Shown here: positions 43,767 to 53,203 of the stretch, one piece after another
Position numbering within the stretch: position 1 is the stretch's first letter
Layout: each line of letters starts with the position of its first letter
Origin: CAWGCA01 sp963820955
Lineage (GTDB): Bacteria > Pseudomonadota > Gammaproteobacteria > Chromatiales > Chromatiaceae
Assembly: GCA_963820955.1 (NCBI GenBank)
Contig: CAWGCA010000042.1
Coordinates: 1 to 64,000 of the forward strand
DNA: 64,000 bases
Reading direction: 5' to 3'
Notes under the pieces: generated by a model
Told to the model about the DNA's origin: nothing
Databases searched by the model: none
Seen by the model: only the letters and a program-made list of their open reading frames with translations
Program-made: the position numbers and the translations under genes

Positions 43767-45197
43767 TCAGAAAAAATCGAATTTGAAACCGGTGGCCTCT
43801 TCGCCGGGGTCTCGTAGCACTATCTCTAGCTGAACAGGTTGTTTTGGCTGCAACAGCGGATAGCCGCCTGCTGTTTGGTTAAGATACTCGTCCGGCCGGA
43901 ATCGCCGTCGGGCGAGGAGTTCGTCTTTAGTGTTGAACAGGCTTAGCTGAATCTGAGGGTAAGGTTGGGCAAAACCAGCCTGGTTGGAAAGGGTCAACAG
44001 AATCTGTAGGGCATTCGGGGTATGGGGGTGGGAAGCGACCGAACGGTTTAGGATCTCAAGTTGATCGGGCGCCCGCTGTTCTGGCAACTGGCAACCCGTC
44101 AGCTGGCAGAAGGAGTCGAACAGTTTTCGAGCGGTCGGGTAGTTCATCAGTTGGTCGCGGCCCAGCCAGCTCAACTGGCCCACGGCGAGCAGCAGTAGGA
44201 GGAGGGCAGCGATGGACCAGGCGAAACCATGCCGTTTGTTACGGGCGGGGGTTGTGAGTATCTCCTCCGGCAGGAGAGATTCACCTTCGGTCGGTTCGAT
44301 CTCCGGCGGATCCTCCGGGTCAGGAAAGAGTGGTTCGGGCTCCTCTTGCCGCAGGGTATGCTCGCTGTGAGTCGACTCCGATCCGGTTTCGCCGGGCTCC
44401 CGTTCCTGCAGCAGTGATCCAACCTCAGGTGGGGTTTCCGGGATTAGGTAACTGTCGGTAAAGTCCTGCCTACCAGGTATCGGCTCTATTGGGCCAGAGG
44501 GGGTAGTGTCTGCCTGCTCGAGTTGACCGAGTATGAATTCGGTTCCGAATTCGGGTTCGAGCGAGGTTTCCGGCTCAGTCTGCCAGGCTTCCTGATCGGC
44601 CTCTTTCGGCGTGACTGGATCTAATATAAAGGTTGGTATGGCATTATCCCGCCCGTCCTGTTTGATATCATCAAACCCTGGAATGCTGCCTGTTATCTCC
44701 TCTTCGTAATATGCCGAGAATTGCTCCCGGTCGGTTTCGAAAAGGGAAGATTCGATTTCGAGGTCGGGAATAAGTTCCAGTGGCGCTTGTTCGTCCTTGT
44801 CCGAGTCACTCGCCTCAGTCTTGGGAAGACCCCCAGTCCTGTCGTCGTATGGCAAATGATCGAAGGGGTGCGAAATCGATATCTGTTCCTCTGCCCGGCC
44901 TGTGATGTCCTGGTCGGGCAGGTCTTGTCTGCTATGCTTATCTCCAGTTTCCCGTGACGCTTCGTCTTCGATCAGCGTGTCAGGTCGCTGCTCGATCATG
45001 GGAGCGGCCGCAGTCCAGGTGTTCGCATCACTGGGGCTGGTGGCTGACGTTGCCCCGGCTGAGGCGGACTCGCGGAGATTCTCCCTTGCGTTGAAGATTC
45101 GATCGCAACGACAGCAATGCGCCTTGCCGTTGGCGGTAAGAAGCTGTTCCCTACTGATTTGGAACAGGGTCTGGCAATAGGGGCATTGGGTGTACAC
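43767..45197 (-). CDS. Zinc-ribbon and DUF3426 membrane protein
   Basis: This 476-residue protein begins with the MJ0042-type zinc ribbon CPYC...CCRC (residues 5-30). Residues about 60-310 are a highly acidic, Glu/Asp/Pro/Ser-rich region of low complexity. One membrane span lies near residue 325-345, and the C-terminal domain (about 360-476) is the DUF3426 fold in the periplasm. Such proteins follow prmA in many gammaproteobacteria, and the function is not known. Confidence 0.88.
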   Translation of the reverse strand: MYTQCPYCQTLFQISREQLLTANGKAHCCRCDRIFNARENLRESASAGATSATSPSDANTWTAAAPMIEQRPDTLIEDEASRETGDKHSRQDLPDQDITGRAEEQISISHPFDHLPYDDRTGGLPKTEASDSDKDEQAPLELIPDLEIESSLFETDREQFSAYYEEEITGSIPGFDDIKQDGRDNAIPTFILDPVTPKEADQEAWQTEPETSLEPEFGTEFILGQLEQADTTPSGPIEPIPGRQDFTDSYLIPETPPEVGSLLQEREPGETGSESTHSEHTLRQEEPEPLFPDPEDPPEIEPTEGESLLPEEILTTPARNKRHGFAWSIAALLLLLLAVGQLSWLGRDQLMNYPTARKLFDSFCQLTGCQLPEQRAPDQLEILNRSVASHPHTPNALQILLTLSNQAGFAQPYPQIQLSLFNTKDELLARRRFRPDEYLNQTAGGYPLLQPKQPVQLEIVLRDPGEEATGFKFDFF

Positions 45198-45282
45198 AGG
45201 ATTAGTCTGGATTATCCGTCAAGTTGTTCAGAATGCTGCACGCTTCCAGTAATGCCAACACAGCTGCGGTTCTGGTGCAAGC

Positions 45283-46163
45283 CTAACGGCGGCGGCCCTC
45301 GATCAGTACCCAGTCCCCTTGTTGCCGGGGCCGGCTAATTATGAAGTCGGGCTCAAAAGCCTGGCTGACCCAGGTTGCCTGATCGGCGAGTATGCCGGAG
45401 AGGACTATGCTCCCTCCCGGTCTTGTCAGGCCGGCCAGCCGAGGTTTCAGTTCTATCAGTGTGCCGGCCAGAATATTTGCCAGCAGCAGGTCGACTGGCT
45501 GGTGAGGGATGGTTTTTTCGTTACCGATTTCCAGGCGATCGGATACATCGTTTTTTTTCGCATTGGCCCGGGTGGCGTCGATGGCCTGGGGATCGTGGTC
45601 GACAGCGAAGACCCTTGCTGCACCCAGTTTAAGGGCGGCAACAGCGAGGATTCCGGATCCACAGCCGAAATCGATTACTTCCCGGTTCGCCAGTTCCGCG
45701 CCATCCAGCCAGCGCAGGCAAAGTTCTGTAGTTGGATGAGTGCCGGTGCCGAAGGCGAGGCCAGGGTCCAATTTCACGACTACACTTTGCTCTTCTCCCT
45801 CCGGCAGTTGCCCGGTAGGGCAGACCCAGAGCCGTTGGCCGAATCGCATGGGATGAAAGTTATCAAGCCAGACCCTTTCCCATGCACGCTCTTCGAGAAT
45901 TTCCAGCTGTAGTTGTTGGGAGAGGTCCGAATCAAGCGCCAGGTTGATGCGGCTGTGCAATAGATCGGGGTCCTGGCTATCGGGAAAGAGGCCGGTTATC
46001 CGTGTCCTGCTCCAGACGGGGGATTCACCGGGGCCGGCTCCAGCAGGGGTTGATTTGCGGCGTCTCCGAGAGTGATGGAGAGGGCGCCCAACTCATCGAA
46101 CAGCCGCTCGATCAGCGGAACCTTCGATGGGTCGGTGGTCAGGTGGATCTGCAGCCAGGACAT
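45283..46163 (-). pseudogene. prmA: Ribosomal protein L11 methyltransferase, frameshifted by one base
   Basis: The N-terminal 44 codons from the ATG at 46163 read MSWLQIHLTTDPSKVPLIER and continue LFDELGALSITLGDAANQPL, clear PrmA. Near 46030 the frame breaks at GGCCCCGG. The following codons in this frame reach a stop near 45998, whereas the +1-shifted frame reads GESPVWSRTRITGLFPD and continues through the catalytic domain (FGTGTHPTTELCL, DFGCGSGILAVAA, LLANILAGTL) to 45283. One missing base would restore a 293-residue PrmA. A sequencing or assembly error is possible. A separate TTG at 45960 could start a truncated 225-residue catalytic part. Confidence 0.85.
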
Positions 46164-46239
46164 GTTTACGGATAAGGAGCGACTCTGTCAGGCGGACGGC
46201 AGTATGGGTGGGGTGGTCCGGCAAGGGTCCCCAGTTGCC

Positions 46240-47580
46240 TTAGAGACCCAGTTTTTTCTCCAGATAGTGGATATTGGCCCCACCCGCGATAAAGGCGCTG
46301 TCCGCCATAATCTTCTGCTGCAATGGGATATTGGTTTTTATTCCATCTATCACCATCTCCGACAGAGCGGTCAGCATGCGTGCAATGGCCGTCTTGCGGT
46401 TTTCTCCATGAGCGATCAGCTTGCCAATCAACGAGTCGTAGTAGGGTGGTACCGTATAGCCGTAATAGATATGGGAGTCCACACGGATGCCAGGGCCGCC
46501 GGGGACGTGCAACTGGGTTATCTTTCCCGGACTGGGCATGAAATTATCCGGGTCCTCCGCATTTATGCGGCATTCAATGGCATGCCCCCGGATTTCGATC
46601 TGATCCTGGGTATAACCCAGTGCTTCGCCCGCGGCGATGCGCAATTGTTCCTTGACGATGTCCACGCCGGTAATCATTTCGGTTACCGGGTGTTCCACCT
46701 GCACCCGGGTGTTCATTTCGATGAAATAGAACTCCCGGTTTTCGTACAGGAACTCGAAGGTGCCGGCGCCGCGATAACCAATCTGTCGGCATGCCTCGGC
46801 ACACCTCTCCCCCAGTGTCTGGCGTTGCTCCTCTGTGATGCCGGGCGCGGGCGCCTCTTCCACCACCTTTTGGTGTCGCCGTTGCATGGAGCAGTCCCGC
46901 TCACCCAGGTGGATGGCGTTGCCATTGGAATCGGCCAGTACCTGGAACTCCACATGACGCGGGTTTTCGAGATACTTCTCCATGTAGAGTGTCTCATTGC
47001 CAAACGCGGCACCGGCCTCCGCGCGTGTCAGGGAGACCGCATTCAATAGCGCTGCTTCCGAGTGGACCACCCGCATCCCTCTGCCGCCACCACCGCCCGC
47101 TGCCTTGATAATGACCGGGTAGCCGATATTTCGCGCCAGTTCGATGGTGCGTTGTTTATTGTTGTCCAGCGGTCCGTCGGAGCCGGGCACACAGGGTACG
47201 CCGCTCGCCTTCATCGCTTCGATGGCGGTGATTTTGTCTCCCATCATGCGGATGGTTTCGGGGCGAGGGCCAATAAAGATAAAACCGCTTTTCTCCACCC
47301 GCTCGGCAAAATCGGCGTTTTCCGCCAGAAATCCATAGCCCGGGTGGATGGCGACCGCATCGGTCACCTCGGCCGCGCTGATGATAGAGGGGATCTGCAG
47401 GTAGCTGTCGGCAGATGGCGGCGGGCCGATACAGACGGATTCGTCGGCCAGGCGAACGTGTTTCAGGTCCCGGTCCGCTTCAGAATGCACGGCAACCGTG
47501 CGAATACCGAGTTCGCGACAGGCGCGCAATATGCGCAGTGCGATTTCACCCCGGTTGGCGATGACGATTTTCTCGATCAT
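46240..47580 (-). CDS. accC: Acetyl-CoA carboxylase biotin carboxylase subunit
   Basis: This 446-residue protein has the biotin carboxylase pattern: NRGEIALRILRACRELG near residue 8, HPGYGFLAENADFA near residue 80, KAAGGGGGRGMR ATP-grasp loop near residue 158, FIEMNTRVQVEHPVTE near residue 286. It carboxylates the biotin on AccB, encoded 13 bases upstream on the same strand. Confidence 0.97.
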   Translation of the reverse strand: MIEKIVIANRGEIALRILRACRELGIRTVAVHSEADRDLKHVRLADESVCIGPPPSADSYLQIPSIISAAEVTDAVAIHPGYGFLAENADFAERVEKSGFIFIGPRPETIRMMGDKITAIEAMKASGVPCVPGSDGPLDNNKQRTIELARNIGYPVIIKAAGGGGGRGMRVVHSEAALLNAVSLTRAEAGAAFGNETLYMEKYLENPRHVEFQVLADSNGNAIHLGERDCSMQRRHQKVVEEAPAPGITEEQRQTLGERCAEACRQIGYRGAGTFEFLYENREFYFIEMNTRVQVEHPVTEMITGVDIVKEQLRIAAGEALGYTQDQIEIRGHAIECRINAEDPDNFMPSPGKITQLHVPGGPGIRVDSHIYYGYTVPPYYDSLIGKLIAHGENRKTAIARMLTALSEMVIDGIKTNIPLQQKIMADSAFIAGGANIHYLEKKLGL

Positions 47581-47593
47581 GGCTTGGTATTTC

Positions 47594-48040
47594 TTACTCG
47601 ATGATGAAAAGGGGCTGGTTGTACTCTACCGGTTGACCGTTTTCGACCAGGGCCTTTATCACTGTGCCTGCCTTGTCGCTCTCGATCTGATTCAGGATCT
47701 TCATCGCCTCGATGATACAGAGGGTATCGCCGACACTGACTCTTTGTCCCTCGTCGACAAATGATTTGGCGCCCGGGGATGGGGATCGGTAGAAGGTGCC
47801 TACCATCGGCGCAGTGATCTGATGGCCGTTGATCTCGGTCTCCGTTGCCGCCTCCTCTGCGGCTGAAGGGACCACCGCGGGAACTGGCGCCGGTGGTGCT
47901 GCAGCCGCCATGGGTACCGGCTGCAGCAGGGAGTTGGTTCGGCTGATTCGCACCGACTCCTCCCCCTCGTGGATTTCGATTTCCGCTATATCGGATTCTT
48001 CCAGCAGTTCAATCAGCTTTTTAACTTTCCGAATATCCAT
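47594..48040 (-). CDS. accB: Acetyl-CoA carboxylase biotin carboxyl carrier protein
   Basis: This 148-residue protein has the biotinylation motif EAMK near residue 115 with ILNQIESDKAGTV downstream, a Pro/Ala-rich linker (about 40-70) and an N-terminal helical segment KLIELLEESDIAEIEI. It carries carboxybiotin to the transcarboxylase. It lies 32 bases after aroQ and before accC. Confidence 0.96.
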   Translation of the reverse strand: MDIRKVKKLIELLEESDIAEIEIHEGEESVRISRTNSLLQPVPMAAAAPPAPVPAVVPSAAEEAATETEINGHQITAPMVGTFYRSPSPGAKSFVDEGQRVSVGDTLCIIEAMKILNQIESDKAGTVIKALVENGQPVEYNQPLFIIE

Positions 48041-48072
48041 TGTTTGATTCTGTCTCTAAGGTAAGTCTGTGT

Positions 48073-48513
48073 TCAGGCGTCCAATCGGCGCAGTATGGCC
48101 TGCAGGGCCAGTTCGTAAACCTGGGCCCCAAGGCCGCTGATAACGCCCTCTGCAATATCTGAAAAATAGGAGCGTTTCCGGAAATCCTCCCGCCCATGGA
48201 CGTTGGAGAGATGCACTTCGATAAAGGGTATGCCCACTCCAAGCAGCGCATCCCGCAGAGCCACGCTGGTATGGGTAAAGCCGGCCGGATTGAAGACGAT
48301 GAAGGCGACTCCCTGGTCACGGGCCTGTTGGATCCGATCGATCAGTTCGTGCTCGGCATTACTCTGCAGAAACTCAAGCTGGTGATTGCTTTGTTCCGTG
48401 ATTCGTTCCATCTGCTGCCGAATGGACGCCAGGCTGTCATGACCGTACAGATCCGGTTCCCGGGTTCCCAGCAGATTCAGGTTGGGGCCATTGAGGACCA
48501 GGATAATCGCCAT
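48073..48513 (-). CDS. aroQ: Type II 3-dehydroquinate dehydratase
   Basis: This 146-residue protein begins MAIILVLNGPNLNLLGTREP, with the catalytic tyrosine in PDLYGHDSL, and later FNPAGFTHTSVALRDAL and EVHLSNVHGREDFRKRS segments. It dehydrates 3-dehydroquinate in the shikimate pathway. It heads the aroQ-accB-accC run, a common gammaproteobacterial order. Confidence 0.96.
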   Translation of the reverse strand: MAIILVLNGPNLNLLGTREPDLYGHDSLASIRQQMERITEQSNHQLEFLQSNAEHELIDRIQQARDQGVAFIVFNPAGFTHTSVALRDALLGVGIPFIEVHLSNVHGREDFRKRSYFSDIAEGVISGLGAQVYELALQAILRRLDA

Positions 48514-48691
48514 TTTGCTCTGTCCGGATACATTACTATACGGCCTGGCGGCGTGGGTCTTGTTAAACAGCCCGCAGCGAAGGCCCGATTCGGCGCCGAT
48601 TTTGCACGATCAGCGTGATTTTGTCCAGTTTGTCGCCAAGTTAGCGACAAGATCGCGCCAGATTCTCTAGGCCCACTAGTGACGAGGTACA

Positions 48692-49234
48692 CTAGAGCAG
48701 CGGCGGCAGTTCCCTCTCCAGGGTTTTGCGTTTTATTTCGCCAGCCTGGTGGTATCGGCCGTTGCCCTCGCGATCAAAAATCGCGGTAAAGGGCAGGCTG
48801 TCGAACCTATTCCCCAGGCTGTTGGCGAGTTTAATGGCATCCACGCCACCGGTCAGAATCGGAAAATTGATGGCGTAGACTGCACTGAAATCCCGCACCA
48901 TTTCGGGATCATCGATGGCAATGCCTACGAACTGCACTCCTCGGCTGCCGTACTTCTCCTGCATTTCGTTAAACAGTGGCATCTCCTCGCGGCAGGGTGG
49001 GCACCAGGTGGCCCAGAAGTTGACCACCAGCACCTTGCTTTTCCACTCGGTGCTGCTTCGGGAATTGCCCTCCAGATCATTGAAGGTGAATACCGGCAGG
49101 GACGGGGTGGCTTCATCATTCAACAGTCGCTGGGAAACCTCCCCTATCAGCGGGATGTGTCGCACGGCATACCAGCCACCCGCCAGCAGCAGCGCCAGCA
49201 CAATGATAGCGAGGAACCCCCGTCCCGGCTTCAT
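48692..49234 (-). CDS. TlpA/ResA-like periplasmic thiol-disulfide protein
   Basis: This 180-residue protein has one N-terminal membrane anchor (residues about 7-25) and a thioredoxin fold with FWATWCPPCREEMP near residue 73, a cis-proline segment SLPFTAIFDREG near residue 146. It overlaps the dsbD end by 4 bases, so it is probably a partner that receives electrons from DsbD. Its substrates, such as cytochrome c maturation apoproteins, are not identifiable here. Confidence 0.9.
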   Translation of the reverse strand: MKPGRGFLAIIVLALLLAGGWYAVRHIPLIGEVSQRLLNDEATPSLPVFTFNDLEGNSRSSTEWKSKVLVVNFWATWCPPCREEMPLFNEMQEKYGSRGVQFVGIAIDDPEMVRDFSAVYAINFPILTGGVDAIKLANSLGNRFDSLPFTAIFDREGNGRYHQAGEIKRKTLERELPPLL

Positions 49235-51564
49235 GGCGCCGCCGCCTGTCTTACATGCTCGGCAAACTCCTCTGCAGGCATATAGCCGACCACCCGGTAG
49301 CCTTTTTGTTCCTGGCCGTCGCGCCGGTAAAACATGATGCTGGGCGGCCCGGGCATACCGAAATGACCCTGCAGCAGGGCTTGGTCGTCCTCGTCATTGG
49401 CGGTGACATCGGCCTGCAGCAGTACAAACCCGGACAGGGCCGAGAGTACGGCCTGATCGGAGAAGGTATAACGCTCCATTTCTTTACAGGTGACACACCA
49501 GTCCGCATAAAAGTCGAGCATCACCGGCTTGCCGGCAGCGCTGGCGGTTGCTACCTCCCGCTCCAGGTCGGCCAGCGTCTTGATCCGTTTGAACTGCAGT
49601 TCGCTGGCTGCGCTTTCCCCTGCCACGAACCCGAGTCCCCGCAACGGTTGGACTGTATCCCGGCCTCCAGCCGCCATACCGATCAGCATCAGAGAGCCGT
49701 AAATCAGTATGATGATGCCCATGCCTTTCCACAGCCGGTCCCAGCCGGAAGCCTCCACCGGCAGTTGCTGCAGCGCCCCCATGTAAATGGCGCAGACTAC
49801 CAGCAGTGTGCCCCACAACCCCATGGCAACTGCGGCCGGGATGATGCGTTCCAGCAACAGGATCGCCACCGCCAGCATACCCACACCAAACACCGCTTTG
49901 ATGGTATCCATCCAGGATCCCGCTCTAGGCAGGATTTTGCCGGCGGAAGTGCCGATCACCAGTAGCGGGGCGCCCATCCCCATGGCCAGCGCGAACAGGC
50001 CGATTCCTCCGAGCAGCGCATCCCCGGTCTGCCCTATATAGATGAGCGCCCCAGCCAGTGGCGGTGCGACGCAGGGTCCGACGATCAGGGCCGACAAAAA
50101 CCCCATGATAGCCACCCCGACGAAGCTGCCCCCTCGCTGCCGGTTACTGGCATCCGACAGTTTGGTCTGCCAGCGACTCGGCAGTTGCAGTTCATAGAAT
50201 CCGAACATGGAGAGGGCCAGAAGTACGAAGACGCCGGCGAATACACTCAGCACCCAGGGATTCTGGAAGGCGGCTTGGAGATTTTTACCAAACAGCCCCG
50301 CCAGCACACCCGCTACGGTGTAAGTCGCCGACATTGCCAGCACATAGATCAGCGACAGCACAAAGGCACGGCGGGTGGTAATTTTGATGCCATGACCCGC
50401 TATGATGCCGGACAGAATGGGTATCATCGGAAACACGCAGGGGGTGAGCGCCAGCAACAGGCCAAAACCGAAAAAGCTGAGAATAATTAGCCAGGTATTG
50501 CCGCCGGCCAGGGTCGCTGCAATCCTGTCCTGTTCCGAAGTCGGTCCCGGTTGCGTTGCGACCGGCGTTGGCTGGGGCTGAGCAGTTACCGCCTGCTCGG
50601 CCTGCGCCAGGGCCCCGGGGTCAGGTTCGTCGCCGGCCATGGCAGGGAGTGCCAGGGGGACCTTTTGTCGGATCGGCGGATAGCAGATCCCTGCTTCGGC
50701 GCACCCCTGGTAGGCGATCTGAAGCGTGATTTCAGTGGCCTTTCGATTACTGCGCAACAGGGGTAGCGGCAGCTCGAAATCCTGCTCGTAGACTGCAAGA
50801 TCGCCGATGGTACCGTCCGGTCGGACTGCCCCCTTTTTGATCTTCGCCTTGGGCAGCTGATAGTTTCCCAGGGAGACCCCATCCGCATCGCCGAGACCGA
50901 TTCGGATCTGGTCCTGATAGAGATAGGTACCCGGGGCAATCTTCCACTGCAGTCGCAACTGATCGCTGCGTTCAATATCGGCGACAAACTGGAAGGCCTG
51001 ATCCGCGGGTAGAATCTCGTCCTCGTCGTTCAGTCCCAGTTCCTGGCTCAGTTTGCCGAGATTCTGCAGTGCCGCTGCACCGCTATTAGAGGGGGAGTCG
51101 GGGGGTGCCAGCTTGATCGCCAGGTTTTGGCTGTGGGGCGGGTAGCAGAGGCCCGCGTCTGCGCACCCCTGAACAACGGTCTTGAGTCTCAGGGTTTCCA
51201 ATCCAGCGGGACGGTTGGAGATGGGTATCTGGACCTCGACCGTTTCCCGATAAATCTCCACCTCGCCGAAGAATTCGTCCTTTTTCACCTCAGCCGGGGG
51301 AAACAGAGGGCTGCCTAACCGGATATCGCCGTTGTCGGCAGTAAACCGGAATTTGTTGCGGTACAAGTAGTAGCCATCGGCGATGTCCCAGCGGATGCTG
51401 ATCATATCCGGAGTCATGGCTTCTGCCGATGGTCGGAAGGCGTCATCCGGGAGCAGGTACTCCTGCTCCGATTGGCCGGCCGCGGCTCCGCTGACAAGCA
51501 TCAGCAGGGCGAAAATCAGAGATAACGGGTTCAGTAGTTTTTTGTTGTGCATTGGTCGACCCAT
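49231..51564 (-). CDS. dsbD: Thiol:disulfide interchange protein DsbD with duplicated N-terminal domain
   Basis: This 777-residue protein is much longer than E. coli DsbD (565). After a signal peptide there are two DsbD-alpha domains: the first has QGCADAGLCYPP (C134, C140) and the second QGCAEAGICYPP (C288, C294). A membrane beta domain (LTPCVFPMIPILSG, GPCVAPPLAGALIY) and a thioredoxin-like gamma domain (FYADWCVTCKEME) follow. It carries electrons from cytoplasmic thioredoxin to periplasmic proteins. A start four codons in (51552) is an alternative. Confidence 0.93.
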   Translation of the reverse strand: MGRPMHNKKLLNPLSLIFALLMLVSGAAAGQSEQEYLLPDDAFRPSAEAMTPDMISIRWDIADGYYLYRNKFRFTADNGDIRLGSPLFPPAEVKKDEFFGEVEIYRETVEVQIPISNRPAGLETLRLKTVVQGCADAGLCYPPHSQNLAIKLAPPDSPSNSGAAALQNLGKLSQELGLNDEDEILPADQAFQFVADIERSDQLRLQWKIAPGTYLYQDQIRIGLGDADGVSLGNYQLPKAKIKKGAVRPDGTIGDLAVYEQDFELPLPLLRSNRKATEITLQIAYQGCAEAGICYPPIRQKVPLALPAMAGDEPDPGALAQAEQAVTAQPQPTPVATQPGPTSEQDRIAATLAGGNTWLIILSFFGFGLLLALTPCVFPMIPILSGIIAGHGIKITTRRAFVLSLIYVLAMSATYTVAGVLAGLFGKNLQAAFQNPWVLSVFAGVFVLLALSMFGFYELQLPSRWQTKLSDASNRQRGGSFVGVAIMGFLSALIVGPCVAPPLAGALIYIGQTGDALLGGIGLFALAMGMGAPLLVIGTSAGKILPRAGSWMDTIKAVFGVGMLAVAILLLERIIPAAVAMGLWGTLLVVCAIYMGALQQLPVEASGWDRLWKGMGIIILIYGSLMLIGMAAGGRDTVQPLRGLGFVAGESAASELQFKRIKTLADLEREVATASAAGKPVMLDFYADWCVTCKEMERYTFSDQAVLSALSGFVLLQADVTANDEDDQALLQGHFGMPGPPSIMFYRRDGQEQKGYRVVGYMPAEEFAEHVRQAAAP

Positions 51565-51860
51565 TGAAGATAGCCTGGCAGGCCCTGCTCTACAGGGACC
51601 GCGATGATTTCCGGAAGTTCATAAGGATGGAGTGAAACGATTGCGTGTTCCAGCGCCGGATAGCGGTGGCGGCTGCTCTTGATCAGCAACAGGATCTCCT
51701 CGCTGGTCTCGCGTTTGTTCCGCCAGAGATAGGTCGAACTGACCGGGGCAGTAATGTTAACGCAGGCCGCCAGGCCATTGTCCACCAGGTGGCCGGCGAT
51801 TTGTTCCGCGTTTTCCAGGTCAGGACAAGTACAGAAAATGAGAAGAGTATTTCCTTTCAT
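51531..51860 (-). CDS. cutA: Divalent-cation tolerance protein CutA
   Basis: This 109-residue protein has CutA features: NAEQIAGHLVDNGLAACVNI near residue 17, TYLWRNKRETSEE near residue 43, and ALEHAIVSLHPYELPEIIA near residue 69. CutA forms trimers; its metal role remains debated. Its 3' end overlaps the start of dsbD on the same strand by 34 bases, so translation is coupled. Confidence 0.94.
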   Translation of the reverse strand: MKGNTLLIFCTCPDLENAEQIAGHLVDNGLAACVNITAPVSSTYLWRNKRETSEEILLLIKSSRHRYPALEHAIVSLHPYELPEIIAVPVEQGLPGYLQWVDQCTTKNY

Positions 51861-51941
51861 GGGCGAAAGATACCCGATTGGCAGGAGCGCCGCAAAAGCC
51901 TTTCTTGTCTGCCGCGAGAAGCCGGCGTAAGCTTGCCAGCC

Positions 51942-52400
51942 ATGAATCCAGCGCTTCTGTTTCTGCTGCTCTTCGCCGGTATTCCCCTGCTGGAACTCTA
52001 TTTCCTGATCGAGGTAGGTTCGGAAATCGGTGCCATTCCGACCATTTTTCTAACCGTATTTACGGCTGTTCTGGGCGGCCTTATGGTTCGGTTGCAGGGG
52101 GTTTCCACCGCCCTGAAGGTGCGTGATGCGCTGGATCACGGCGAGGTGCCCGCCATCGAAGTGATTGAGGGGGCGATGCTGTTTTTAGCCGGGTTTCTGT
52201 TGCTGTTGCCGGGATTCCTGACCGACGCCGTTGGTTTTCTTTTCCTGGTTCCCCAGGCCAGGCGTGCCTTGATTCTCTGGTATCTGCGTCGCGCGGGTGG
52301 TATCCATACGGTATCTCCGGTTCAGCGGCAGCAAGGTCGCGAGCCAGGCCCCAAGGTGATCGAGGGAGAGTTTCAGCGGGAGGATGATGACCGCCCTTGA
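51942..52400 (+). CDS. fxsA: FxsA-family membrane protein
   Basis: The ATG at 51942 gives 152 residues beginning MNPALLFLLLFAGIPLLELY. Longer upstream codons in the same frame overlap cutA and are not conserved. Four hydrophobic segments and the IEVGSEIGAIPTI and GALLLLPGFLTDAVG-like segments match FxsA, which reduces phage exclusion in E. coli. The C-terminal 40 residues are polar. It lies divergent from cutA. Confidence 0.9.
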   Translation: MNPALLFLLLFAGIPLLELYFLIEVGSEIGAIPTIFLTVFTAVLGGLMVRLQGVSTALKVRDALDHGEVPAIEVIEGAMLFLAGFLLLLPGFLTDAVGFLFLVPQARRALILWYLRRAGGIHTVSPVQRQQGREPGPKVIEGEFQREDDDRP

Positions 52401-52437
52401 TTGGCGCATTTCCACGCCAGTTTCTGCCGTTTGAAGT

Positions 52438-53199
52438 CTATGCCCCACGCATCTGGTACCAGACTCTCCCCAGATACTCATGCAGCGCGAAGTAGCTATG
52501 GAGCAGGGCCTTGGCGTTGGGCAGCCAGTCCCAGAGCTCCTGTTCGAAATCATCGGTATGGTAGAAAGCGGTGGGGGCGGGGATTACCTCTATGCCCGCC
52601 TGGCGGAAGACCTCTACTGCCCGCGGCATGTGCCAGGCATGGGTGACCAGCAGGACCTTCCTGATGGCCAGGCTGTCCAGAAGTTCTTTGGTCAGGTAGG
52701 CATTTTCCCAGGTCGTTCTGCTTTTATCCTCTATCGCAGGCACCTGTACCCCGAAGGCCTGTTCCAGAACCTGCTTGGCCAGCAGGGCCTCCGGCGGACC
52801 TTCGTGCAGTGCATTTCCGCCGCTGGGGATAACCGGCAACCCGGTCTGGCGGGCCAGGCGGGCGGCGTAACGAAGGCGTTCGAGTTCTAGTCCGTCAACC
52901 GTATCCCCACCGTATTCGGGGGCGTTCTCATAGCGCCCGCCCCCCAGCACTACAATGGCCTTGGCCGGCGTGGCCTGAATCTCTTGCTCGCCGAGGGCAG
53001 GATAGGTCTCCAGCCCGGCCATTAACTGTCCGGCGACGAAAGAGGTACTGAAAAAATAGAGGCTCGCCAGGGCCAGGACGATGAAAAACTTGCCCACGAA
53101 GCGCCGGCTGAGCGAGAGTCCCACCAGGGCGAGCAGAACAACACCCCCTGGTGGCAGGATCAATGCCTTCAGAACCCAAACCATCTCTTGTTCCATCAT
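52438..53199 (-). CDS. YdcF/ElyC-type DUF218 membrane protein
   Basis: The frame from 53334 includes an upstream stretch overlapping lipA; the start MMEQEMVWVLKA at 53199 gives 253 residues. Two membrane spans precede the DUF218 core, which has AIVVLGGG near residue 87, PSGGNAL near residue 128, SRTTWENA near residue 165 and THAWHMPRAVEVF near residue 189. ElyC supports undecaprenyl-phosphate and peptidoglycan precursor balance. Its gene follows lipA by 4 bases. Confidence 0.85.
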   Translation of the reverse strand: MMEQEMVWVLKALILPPGGVVLLALVGLSLSRRFVGKFFIVLALASLYFFSTSFVAGQLMAGLETYPALGEQEIQATPAKAIVVLGGGRYENAPEYGGDTVDGLELERLRYAARLARQTGLPVIPSGGNALHEGPPEALLAKQVLEQAFGVQVPAIEDKSRTTWENAYLTKELLDSLAIRKVLLVTHAWHMPRAVEVFRQAGIEVIPAPTAFYHTDDFEQELWDWLPNAKALLHSYFALHEYLGRVWYQMRGA

Positions 53200-53203
53200 G
53201 CTT

